A DNA stretch of 7,179 nucleotides. Origin: JAAZFE01 sp034005635 (lineage in GTDB: Bacteria > Verrucomicrobiota > Kiritimatiellia > CAIQIC01 > Lenti-01). Below are positions 1-5,552 of this stretch, one piece after another. The notes beneath the pieces were generated by a model that saw only the letters and a program-made list of their open reading frames with translations, did not search any database and was not told where the DNA came from. Both the position numbers and the translations under genes were made by a program. The stretch lies in the NCBI GenBank assembly GCA_034005635.1, contig JAVEUJ010000122.1, positions 1 to 7,179 of the forward strand. Direction: 5' to 3'. Position 1 is the stretch's first letter. Each line of letters opens with the position of its first letter.

Positions 1-103
1 ATTTTGCGTAACGAGGCCGAATCGAGTTCACTGGTATTGCGGCTCACAGGTTCGCCGTTGCGGGCTTCGGCTTGGGGATTGCTCCTTTCACCGCCGCATA
101 GGC

Positions 104-124
104 TACTTGACGTACATTCAAGTA
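104..124. repeat. Small inverted repeat TACTTGA / TCAAGTA
   Basis: Perfect 7-bp arms at 104-110 and 118-124 flank a 7-base spacer. There is no T-run on either side, so an intrinsic terminator is not supported. It could be an operator-like dyad or another member of the local palindrome population. Confidence 0.4.
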
Positions 125-180
125 ACAAGTTCATCTCCTTTCATATGAATAGACAACTCCGATTTATCCTGACGCACCAG

Positions 181-200
181 ATGGACACGAATGGACACAA
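181..200 (+). repeat. Tandem ATGGACAC repeat, copy 1
   Basis: ATGGACAC occurs twice with a 10-bp period (181-188 and 191-198). A diverged copy lies in the opposite orientation at 934-953, where the minus strand reads ATGGACGCTA then ATGGACATGA, 16 of 20 positions identical to this copy. It looks like a degenerate dispersed intergenic word rather than a regulatory site. Confidence 0.5.
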
Positions 201-204
201 ATAA

Positions 205-235
205 GATTTCTGGAGGGGCAGGCTCCGTCCTGCCC
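205..235 (+). repeat. Hairpin repeat with GGAG head, copy 1
   Basis: After GATTTCT comes GGAG (212-215), then a perfect 7-bp hairpin: GGGCAGG (216-222), loop CTCCGT (223-228), CCTGCCC (229-235). A second copy at 452-475 matches the first 24 bases at 22 of 24 positions but has lost the right arm. The layout of a short GGAG head 5' of a palindrome resembles REP elements; membership in a REP family is inferred. Confidence 0.5.
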
Positions 236-272
236 GGGATCGGGAGCGAAAAGGCCAGGGGAGAAGCCACGG
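225..272 (+). repeat. 48-bp direct repeat, copy 1
   Basis: Matches 1127-1174 in the same orientation, 902 bp apart, at 45 of 48 positions (differences at 229, 233 and 241). The last 31 bases (242-272) are identical, including GGGAGCGAAAAGGCCAGGGG. The left part overlaps the right arm of the hairpin at 216-235. Similarity stops abruptly at CCACGG (272), which suggests a defined element edge. Confidence 0.7.
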
Positions 273-451
273 ATTTAACGGAAGAAAAACAAATCTGAAA
301 ATGTCTGAATATTGAACATTATCCCCCTTGGCGACGTTGCGTCTTTGCGTGAGATGGCTTTCCTCGATTTTCCTATCCGTTAGGTTAGCCATTGGGGCTG
401 GCCGAGATGGTTCGACTACGCTCACCATGACCTAAAGGGCGGTGGAATGTG

Positions 452-475
452 GATTTCTGGAGGGACAGCCTCCGT
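452..475 (+). repeat. Degenerate hairpin repeat, copy 2
   Basis: Matches 205-228 at 22 of 24 positions (differences at 465 and 469). The sequence continues with ACTATAATCC instead of the complementary right arm, so this copy cannot form the 7-bp stem. It is probably a decayed or truncated copy. Confidence 0.5.
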
Positions 476-602
476 ACTATAATCCCGTAACACTGTGTTT
501 TTAAAACGCGTTTATCATCTTACCATCTCCATAACTCACTTTTTAACAGGATGTTACAGGATTAGAAATGATGAAGGACAGCGGGGGAAAACAGGCGATG
601 AG

Positions 603-683
603 TTTTCCACGCTATGGAAAACTATTTCGCGATTTTTCCACGCTATGGAAGATCCCGCGCATGCGGGACCACACTGTGGAAAA
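603..683. repeat. Three hairpins at an exact 31-bp spacing
   Basis: TTTTCCACGCTATGGAA is present identically at 603-619 and 634-650. Each forms a TTCCA/TGGAA stem over a CGCTA loop, and the first extends to TTTTCCA/TGGAAAA. A third, diverged unit has CCACA (669-673) C TGTGG (675-679) followed by AAAA. The TGGAA words start at 615, 646 and 677, so the spacing is 31 bp both times, about three helical turns. Between units 2 and 3 lies a separate perfect hairpin, TCCCGC (653-658) GCAT GCGGGA (663-668). This is too short and too few in number for a CRISPR array. Confidence 0.6.
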
Positions 684-693
684 CGTGGCTCTC

Positions 694-777
694 GTAGCGT
701 GGACCTCCCGGTCCGCGCATCTTCCAGTTCTGTTGCACGGTTTTTTCTGCTCGGCGCGGACCAGAGGTCCACGCTAC
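694..777. repeat. BIME-like inverted pair of GTAG-headed palindromes (pair 1)
   Basis: Left unit (694-718, plus): GTAG head, CGTGGACC arm (698-705), loop TCCC, GGTCCGCG arm (710-717). Right unit (754-777, minus): GTAG head (777-774), the same CGTGGACC arm, loop TCT, and the same GGTCCGCG arm. Each stem pairs 8 bp with one T-G wobble in the same place. The units are head-out and separated by 35 bp, so the whole can also fold as one long hairpin. A GTAG tetranucleotide 5' of an imperfect palindrome, with inverted pairing, is the known layout of REP elements and BIMEs. The family assignment is inferred, as no RAYT transposase gene is visible here. Confidence 0.65.
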
Positions 778-836
778 GGGGAGCCCCTTCCCCTATCTAT
801 GGTGGATATTCGGCTGTTCGCCCTTTTTCCGACCGG

Positions 837-859
837 GCGCGCCCAGCGGGCGCACCTAC
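837..859 (-). repeat. Single GTAG-headed REP-like palindrome
   Basis: Read on the minus strand from 859: GTAG head (859-856), arm GTGCGCCC (855-848), loop GCT, arm GGGCGCGC (844-837). The 8-bp stem has one T-G wobble, as in the pair at 694-777, and the order GTAG, GTG, C-rich arm is similar. No inverted partner is evident nearby. Confidence 0.5.
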
Positions 860-933
860 AGAAAAATCCATTCGCCTTGGTCTTCCGATCCAGCTCACAA
901 CAAAACCATATGTTTCCCAGCCTCCCTTCCTAT

Positions 934-953
934 TCATGTCCATTAGCGTCCAT
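934..953 (-). repeat. Tandem ATGGACAC-like repeat, copy 2 (inverted)
   Basis: The minus strand carries two ATGGAC units 10 bp apart, matching the repeat at 181-200 at 16 of 20 positions in opposite orientation. It is followed on the minus-strand 5' side by CCACGG, a word that also ends the 48-bp repeat copies at 272 and 1174. Confidence 0.4.
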
Positions 954-1126
954 CCGTGGTTGTTTCCCCTCCCTTCCCCCTTTGCGCTTTAGCGTGAGTC
1001 CGACTGATTGATCTGTTCCTGAGTTCTTGAGTTCAGATTCATTTTCCTCTTTGTCCTCCTTTTCCCATCTGTGAAATCGGTTTAATCCGTGGTGGCTTTA
1101 ATCCCTTTGGTTGCGGCTATGCCGCG

Positions 1127-1174
1127 CCGTGCTGTCCGGGATAGGGAGCGAAAAGGCCAGGGGAGAAGCCACGG
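1127..1174 (+). repeat. 48-bp direct repeat, copy 2
   Basis: Second copy of the repeat at 225-272. Just upstream is a different hairpin, GCGGC (1113-1117) TAT GCCGC (1121-1125), sitting where copy 1 has GGGCAGG/CCTGCCC. The two copies therefore share a 3' tail but carry unlike 5' hairpins. Confidence 0.7.
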
Positions 1175-1287
1175 TTCTCACCTACAAATCGCCAAGGTTT
1201 CACTAACCACATCAAATCAGACGCAAAACCGCTCAAAAATGGCTTGAAATCATTAAAATGGCCTAAAACAGACACCTGTGCGCCTGG

Positions 1288-1352
1288 GTAGGGCGGGTTG
1301 GCCCAACCCGCCGAACTGTTTGATCCCGGCGACTTGGGCCAAGTCGTCCTAC
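1288..1352. repeat. BIME-like inverted pair with compensatory stem changes (pair 2)
   Basis: Left unit (plus): GTAG (1288-1291), GGCGGGTTGG (1292-1301), C, CCAACCCGCC (1303-1312), a perfect 10-bp dyad. Right unit (minus): GTAG (1352-1349), GACGACTTGG (1348-1339), C, CCAAGTCGCC (1337-1328). Two neighbouring stem pairs differ between the units and both partners have changed together (G-C to A-T and G-C to C-G); one further difference (G to A at arm position 2) is uncompensated. The GTAG heads face outward, and GGTAGG (1287-1292) pairs with CCTACC (1348-1353), allowing a three-way-junction fold. No T-run follows, so it is not an obvious terminator. Confidence 0.7.
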
Positions 1353-1487
1353 CTCTTTGACAGCAGGTAACAAATGCGGTAGTTCAATTGTGAGTTGCGC
1401 TAATATCCATTCCTGCATTCCTGCCGCCACGTCACGATGGGCGATCGCTACCTGTTCACGACTGAACGGGCGCTGATGTCAGGGGGG

Positions 1488-2456
1488 TTAATCTTCGCCG
1501 GTGACTTCGCGCAGGACGTCTTCCAGGGTGATCAGCCCAATGACCTCGTAGCGTTCGTCCGTGACTAGGAAGAGCGGCAGGCGAGTGACGCGCATGCGGG
1601 GGAGGAGATGATCGATCGGCAGATGCGATGCGACAAGTTGGGGGGCGCGCATATAGTCGGCGGCGGTCTTGCCGTCCTGGGTCTCGTCGGACAGAATGTC
1701 AAACACGTGCACAACACCGACAAAGGACTTCTGGGAGGCATCGTAGACTGGCAGGCGGTTAAACTCACGTTGGCGGGCCAGGGCGAGTATTTCTTTCGCT
1801 GTGGCGGTGGAAGGGACAAAGACCATCTTCTCGCGCGGGGTCATCAGGGTTTCACAGGTCTTGTGGGTGAGATCGAAAACGCCGTGGATCATCTCCGATT
1901 CATGCGGCGTGAGGACGCCTGATCGCGCCCCTTCGCGGGCGAGGTGCAGCAGTTCTTCGCGGGAGACCATCATCCGGCCTTCGACTTGACGGGCGACGTC
2001 ACGGGGCATGACCCAGCGCAGCAGGGTGGTGACCAGAAATGTGAGGGGGCGCAGAACCCATGCGGCAGCCTGCAGTAGATGGGCCAAGGGCAGCACACGG
2101 CGGGCGGGGGCAGCCTGGAAAAAGGCTTTTGGGATATATTCACAGAAGATCAGAATCAAAACGACCAAGAGCGCCCCTGCCACGGCCGTACCCACCGCCC
2201 CGTAGATCTGTCGGCCCATGGAGGCGGCGGTGACCGAACTGATCACATAGAGAAGATTGGTGGCCGTGAGCGTGGTGCCGAGCAACCGGTCGGGATGGGC
2301 GAGAAAATTGCGAATAATGATCGCGCCGCGCACTTGGCGGCGGGCCAGATGCTGCAAGCGCAGGCGGTTGATGGCAATGATGCCGGTCTCCATTCCGGCA
2401 AAAAAGGCGGCGCCCAGCAGGCAGAAAGCAATCAGAATGAGCTGGGAGGCGATCAT
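1488..2456 (-). CDS. CNNM/CorC-like membrane protein (DUF21 + CBS pair), no CorC_HlyC domain
   Basis: A 322-aa inner-membrane protein of the CNNM/CorC family, whose members are implicated in Mg2+ and other divalent-cation transport. The N-terminal DUF21 part (about 1-175) has hydrophobic helices near 2-22, 62-80, 88-106 and 125-148, with family-like FFAGMET (18-24) and CEYIPK (105-110). A cytosolic CBS pair follows: CBS1 about 205-258 from LMTPR (204-208) through RLPVYD, and CBS2 about 267-320, ending GLITLEDVLREVTGED. Translation stops right there, so the C-terminal CorC_HlyC domain found in the upstream paralogue is absent. Its ATG (2456-2454) overlaps the TGA of that gene as ATGA. There is no strong ribosome-binding site of its own, so translation is probably coupled. 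Exact substrate and direction of transport are unknown. Confidence 0.92.
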   Translation of the reverse strand: MIASQLILIAFCLLGAAFFAGMETGIIAINRLRLQHLARRQVRGAIIIRNFLAHPDRLLGTTLTATNLLYVISSVTAASMGRQIYGAVGTAVAGALLVVLILIFCEYIPKAFFQAAPARRVLPLAHLLQAAAWVLRPLTFLVTTLLRWVMPRDVARQVEGRMMVSREELLHLAREGARSGVLTPHESEMIHGVFDLTHKTCETLMTPREKMVFVPSTATAKEILALARQREFNRLPVYDASQKSFVGVVHVFDILSDETQDGKTAADYMRAPQLVASHLPIDHLLPRMRVTRLPLFLVTDERYEVIGLITLEDVLREVTGED

Positions 2457-3694
2457 CCGTCGGACTCTTTGCGCGGGGGATTCAGTTTTTCAATGTGCGC
2501 GAGTGTGACCCGCAATCGGATGGTCTGCATGACGCGCACACGAACCCCCTGGGCTTCAATGACGTCATCCTGATCGGGTACCTTGCCGAGATGCTCCGTG
2601 ATCCAGCCCGCTAGGCGATCTGAGGTGTCCGCGTCCAGGTTGAGGCGCAGCTTGCGGTTGACTTCCTCCAGCGAGATGTTGGCGTCCACCAGCCAGGCAT
2701 ACGGACCGGCGGCCTGGAAGATGGGCCGGGGTTTGGAGAGTTCGTTGTAGATGTCGCCCGTTATTTCTTCAAGAATATCGCCGCGAGTGGCGAGTCCAGC
2801 CACGCCGCCGTATTCGTCCACGACAATCGCGATGCGAATTTTGTCCTTCTGAAAACGGCTCAAGAGGCGGTTGAGCGGAACGCCTTCCGGGACAAAAACC
2901 GGCGGGAGGGTGGCGGCCGCAATCGAATGGGTTGGATCCAGCAGGAACTTGCGGACATCCAGAAAACCGACGATTTCATCGAACTGATCGCGATAGAGAA
3001 TAAGGAAATTACGGCGGCCCTTGCGCGCAATGTCAACGGGGTCGTCGTCGGGGTCGTCGAGATCGATGCCGATAAAGTCGACCCGGGGGGTCATAACGTC
3101 GGAGGCATGGAGATCTTCGAGATCGACAATGGCCTTGATCATGGCCAGTTCGTCAGCATTGAGAATGCCTTCCTCGCGCGAGATGTCCAGCACGGTCTCG
3201 AATTCCTCTTCGGAGAGGGTCTTGCCCGCTGGGCGGAAGAGGTGCGCAAGACGGCGGCTGGCGATGTCGAGGCCGGCACGCAGGGGGAAGATCAATATCT
3301 CGGTAGCGCGCAGGGCGGGGGTATAAAAGCGTGCCAAGGCTCCCGTATAGAGTAGACCGATATTTTTAGGGCCCATTTCACCAAAGAAAATGAGTAGCAG
3401 GGTAATCGCCGGAATCGCAACCAATTCGCTGTAGGCCGGCGTCCACAGGCGAGCCAGGGCGTAACCGACGTTGGAAAGGGTGATATTGACCAGAGTGTTG
3501 CCGATCAGGATCGTGGACAGCAGGCGGGTGGGGGTGGCCAAAAGCTGACGGAGGCGCTCGCCGGTGTGCGGAGACTTTTCTCCGATACGGCGCAGTTGGA
3601 TGGGGTCGATCGAGAAATAAACAGTTTCAGCGCTGGAGAAGAAGGCGGAGCAGACTAAAAGCAGTAGGAACAGAATTACCAGCAGAGGCGCCAT
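2453..3694 (-). CDS. CNNM/CorC family transporter (DUF21-CBS-CBS-CorC_HlyC)
   Basis: A 413-aa protein with the complete bacterial CorC/HlyC-type architecture, often annotated 'hemolysin family protein' although a role in Mg2+ or other divalent-cation transport is better supported for the family. The DUF21 membrane domain spans about 1-180, with helices near 2-22, 58-80, 92-106 and 112-135, the SSAET motif (20-24) and GEMGPK (105-110). CBS1 runs about 200-255 starting VMTPR (200-204). CBS2 runs about 262-315 with DEYGGVAGLATRGDILEEI. The CorC_HlyC domain is about 328-405. The frame stays open upstream to 4078, but that part lies antisense to yjbQ. The start at 3694 gives a normal N-terminal helix and has GGAGG (complement of 3703-3707) 8 nt upstream. 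It is the first gene of the minus operon and shares the 3695-3781 control region with yjbQ. Confidence 0.95.
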   Translation of the reverse strand: MAPLLVILFLLLLVCSAFFSSAETVYFSIDPIQLRRIGEKSPHTGERLRQLLATPTRLLSTILIGNTLVNITLSNVGYALARLWTPAYSELVAIPAITLLLIFFGEMGPKNIGLLYTGALARFYTPALRATEILIFPLRAGLDIASRRLAHLFRPAGKTLSEEEFETVLDISREEGILNADELAMIKAIVDLEDLHASDVMTPRVDFIGIDLDDPDDDPVDIARKGRRNFLILYRDQFDEIVGFLDVRKFLLDPTHSIAAATLPPVFVPEGVPLNRLLSRFQKDKIRIAIVVDEYGGVAGLATRGDILEEITGDIYNELSKPRPIFQAAGPYAWLVDANISLEEVNRKLRLNLDADTSDRLAGWITEHLGKVPDQDDVIEAQGVRVRVMQTIRLRVTLAHIEKLNPPRKESDG

Positions 3695-3781
3695 CAGGGC
3701 AGCCTCCGGGGTGGGGGTTCGGTCTCGTTGGAAGCAGGTTTCACTTTTCGCATTTGATAACAGAGCGTATACTAACGGGCC
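3695..3781. promoter_or_regulatory. Divergent promoter region, with TATACT box at 3768-3773
   Basis: These 87 bp separate the two divergent operons and must carry promoters for both unless transcription comes from further away. On the plus strand TATACT (3768-3773) is a good -10 hexamer, but no convincing -35 lies 16-18 bp upstream. On the minus strand a weak candidate is TGGATA (3797-3792), 17 bp, TAGTAT (3774-3769), four of six matches in each box and partly inside yjbQ. The two -10 boxes would overlap, so the promoters could compete. The plus-strand box is the better supported; the minus one is speculative. Confidence 0.4.
3703..3707 (-). promoter_or_regulatory. Ribosome-binding site fixing the start of the 413-aa CNNM protein
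   Basis: The minus strand reads GGAGG 8 nt before the ATG at 3694. This selects that start over the in-frame upstream starts that would extend the protein by 128 residues across yjbQ. Confidence 0.75.
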
Positions 3782-4180
3782 ATGATCAAAATATCCATCA
3801 CAACTTCCCGGCGCACCGAATGGGTGCCGGTGACGCGAGCGATCCAGCGGGCGCTGGAAGGGGTGCCGGCATGGGACGGGCTGCTGCAGATCCATTCGCC
3901 ACATACCACGGCCGGGGTCACCGTAAACGAACAGGCCGATCCAGATGTGGCGGCGGATATGGAAAAGGCCTATGCCAAGTTGATTCCCTGGGACGCAGGC
4001 TATGCCCATGCCGAGGGTAATTCTGCCGCGCACATTCAAACATCCCTCGTTGGGACCGGGACGTGGGTGCCGGTCCAAAACGGCCGCCTGGCCATGGGGA
4101 CGTGGCAGGGTATCTATTTGTGCGAATTCGATGGACCGCGTACGCGGGAATTGTGGCTGACGCCGGTCAAGGAGGCGTAA
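3782..4180 (+). CDS. yjbQ: YjbQ/UPF0047 family protein
   Basis: A 132-aa single-domain cytosolic protein, full length for the family. Diagnostic stretches are PHTTAGVTVNE (40-50), the HAEGNSAAH segment (76-84) with His76 and His84, and the signature NGRLAMGTWQGIYL (100-113). Conserved His41, His76, His84, Glu50 and Glu78 are consistent with the family's putative metal or catalytic pocket. Members are annotated 'secondary thiamine-phosphate synthase enzyme' because E. coli YjbQ shows weak activity of that kind; the physiological role is unsettled. It is the first gene of a four-gene operon and its TAA overlaps the next ATG (TAATG). No Shine-Dalgarno sequence precedes the ATG, and a TATACT box ends only 8 nt upstream, so the mRNA may be leaderless. 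Confidence 0.93.
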   Translation: MIKISITTSRRTEWVPVTRAIQRALEGVPAWDGLLQIHSPHTTAGVTVNEQADPDVAADMEKAYAKLIPWDAGYAHAEGNSAAHIQTSLVGTGTWVPVQNGRLAMGTWQGIYLCEFDGPRTRELWLTPVKEA

Positions 4181-5526
4181 TGAAAAGTCAGAGATTAGTG
4201 GTCAGAAGTTTGGGGGTAATCGCTCTGGCGGTGCTGGCAGGCTGCAGCGGGGGCACGACCCCGCAAAAGGAATATCAGGCGGGTCTCGCCGATCTGCGTG
4301 CTGGTCGTATAGAGGAGGGCAAGGCCCGAATTGAGACGGCGTTGGAACGGGCGCCCAATGCTCCCTTTGCCGCCCAGGCCCAAAACTGGCTGGGACTGGC
4401 CAATCGTGAGCTGGGGCAGGTGCCGGAGGCGATTGCCCACTTCGAATTGGCTAGCCATCTGGCACCCGCGGCCTTTGAGCCCATCTATAACCTCGGTTGC
4501 CTGGCTCTTGAGACGGGTGACATGTCGCGGGGCATTTCTCTGCTGCGGCGGGCGGCGGACGTAGACCCGAAGGATACCAAGGCGCTGCTGCACATCGGCG
4601 ACTGGACGACCCGCAATGGGCGCTGGGACTTGGCCAAGCGCATGTATTACGAGATACTGAAGCGCGATGCACAGTCGGCGGCCGCTGCGGCCGGCTTGGG
4701 TCGTATTGCCTTGCTCGAGGACGCTCTGCCCCAGGCAGAGACTTTCTTCATGCAAGCGCTTGAAATGCACAAAGATTATCCGGCCGCACTCTACAATCTC
4801 GGTGTGCTGCATACCTTGATGGAGGGGCACGGGGAGCAGGCCCAAGAATATTTTCGCCAGTATTTGCTGGCGGCTCCCACCGGGCAGCGCGCGGCCGTCG
4901 CCGTGGCGCGCATTGGCGGACAGACGGTCGAGCAGACATCGTTTGCACCGCAGGGACAGCCCCCGCCCAAGATGACGGCTGGCATCCTGTGGGCGCAGGC
5001 GCAGGAGGCGCTCGCCGCCGGTGACGCCGATGCGGCCTATCTTCAGGCCATGCGGGCGCTCGAACTGGCCCGCGAGGGTGCCGATGCCGCTCAGGCCGAG
5101 GAAATCCTGCGTCGGGCAACCGAGGTCTTTCCCGACCGCGCGGCGGTTCAACTCGCGGCGGGCGAATATTGGCTAGGGCAGCAGCAGCCCCGCGAGGCCC
5201 AGGATGCCTTGTTGAAAGCCCAGGCCTTGGAACCAGAGAACCCCATGGTCTTGTTTGAGTTGGCACGAGCATCGGCAGGGGTCGAAGAATACGACACGGC
5301 CGTCATTTCATTGCGGAAGTTGGTTCAGTTGGAGCCAGGTAATCCCGATGCTCTGTGGAGGCTGGCCGGGACCTACGGCGACAAGCTCGGCATGGCCGGG
5401 AGGGGCATGGCGGTCTATCGGGAGTTTGAGCGGCAATTCCCTTCCGACCCCCGCGCAGCAGAGGTCGCCGCGCGCATTCAGGCCCTGGAACAGGCAGCGG
5501 CCGCCTTGCCCGAATTGTTGCCGTAA
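4180..5526 (+). CDS. TPR-repeat lipoprotein
   Basis: A 448-aa predicted lipoprotein. A basic N-terminus and hydrophobic stretch lead to the lipobox LAGC, with Cys22 as the lipidated residue followed by SGG, which suggests export and anchoring on the periplasmic side. The rest is helical tetratricopeptide repeats: about 30-60, 66-97, 101-131, 134-163, 167-197 and 201-232. A Pro/Gln-rich linker (about 250-266) follows, then more repeats about 268-300, 323-353, 357-387 and 391-424. Typical TPR words include YNLGCLALETGD (103-114), AALYNLGVLH (202-211) and the P at repeat ends. The frame is open back to 4063, but ATG 4180 has AAGGAGG 4 nt upstream and yields the signal peptide. TPRs are protein-binding scaffolds; no partner can be named. 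No obvious functional link to the downstream isoprenoid genes is visible, though co-transcription is likely. Confidence 0.9.
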   Translation: MKSQRLVVRSLGVIALAVLAGCSGGTTPQKEYQAGLADLRAGRIEEGKARIETALERAPNAPFAAQAQNWLGLANRELGQVPEAIAHFELASHLAPAAFEPIYNLGCLALETGDMSRGISLLRRAADVDPKDTKALLHIGDWTTRNGRWDLAKRMYYEILKRDAQSAAAAAGLGRIALLEDALPQAETFFMQALEMHKDYPAALYNLGVLHTLMEGHGEQAQEYFRQYLLAAPTGQRAAVAVARIGGQTVEQTSFAPQGQPPPKMTAGILWAQAQEALAAGDADAAYLQAMRALELAREGADAAQAEEILRRATEVFPDRAAVQLAAGEYWLGQQQPREAQDALLKAQALEPENPMVLFELARASAGVEEYDTAVISLRKLVQLEPGNPDALWRLAGTYGDKLGMAGRGMAVYREFERQFPSDPRAAEVAARIQALEQAAAALPELLP

Positions 5527-5552
5527 TTAGGCTCACCCCCCAAGGAGTCGCC

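Larger units (their letters stand above)
1..1487. other. Gene-free, repeat-rich intergenic region
   Basis: No reading frame here looks like a real protein. The open frames at 4-204 (+), 141-428 (-), 495-992 (+) and 568-1011 (+) run through palindromes and repeats, overlap one another, and give proline/serine/arginine-rich translations with no domain I recognise. What the stretch does hold is a dense set of inverted and dispersed repeats: GTAG-headed REP-like palindromes, 31-bp-spaced hairpins, a 48-bp direct repeat, and short degenerate words present in two copies such as TTGCGTCTTTGCGTGAG (339 region) and TTGCGCTTTAGCGTGAG (982 region). Small tandem duplications of 8 bp occur at 1020-1035 (TGAGTTCT/TGAGTTCA) and 1409-1424 (ATTCCTGC twice). 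It lies downstream of the minus-strand CNNM operon. The start of the window shows no identifiable gene end. Confidence 0.75.

Noticed and set aside
141..428. 95-aa open frame on the minus strand
   Set aside because: It is built from repeat sequence (the hairpin repeat and the 48-bp repeat lie inside it) and has no domain or start signal.
603..695. Possible CRISPR array from the 31-bp periodicity
   Set aside because: Only three units, with the third diverged, and no repeat/spacer division of normal size; the conserved part is a 17-bp palindrome.
495..1011. Open frames of 165 aa (495-992) and 147 aa (568-1011) on the plus strand
   Set aside because: They overlap in different frames, run through several palindromes and repeat copies, lack ribosome-binding sites and have no recognisable domain.
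1292..1346. Tandem intrinsic terminators for converging operons
   Set aside because: Both hairpins are strong but neither is followed by a T-run on either strand, and the GTAG heads fit a REP pair better.
1454..1467. Terminator for the CNNM operon (GTTCA CGAC TGAAC hairpin)
   Set aside because: The stem is only 5 bp and no T-run follows on the minus strand.
3695..4078. N-terminal extension of the CNNM protein by 128 residues
   Set aside because: It is antisense to yjbQ, has no membrane or domain features, and the start at 3694 has a good ribosome-binding site.
4195..5151. 318-aa open frame antisense to the TPR lipoprotein gene
   Set aside because: The sense strand encodes a clear lipoprotein with regular TPR repeats; the antisense frame is a shadow of high-GC codon use.
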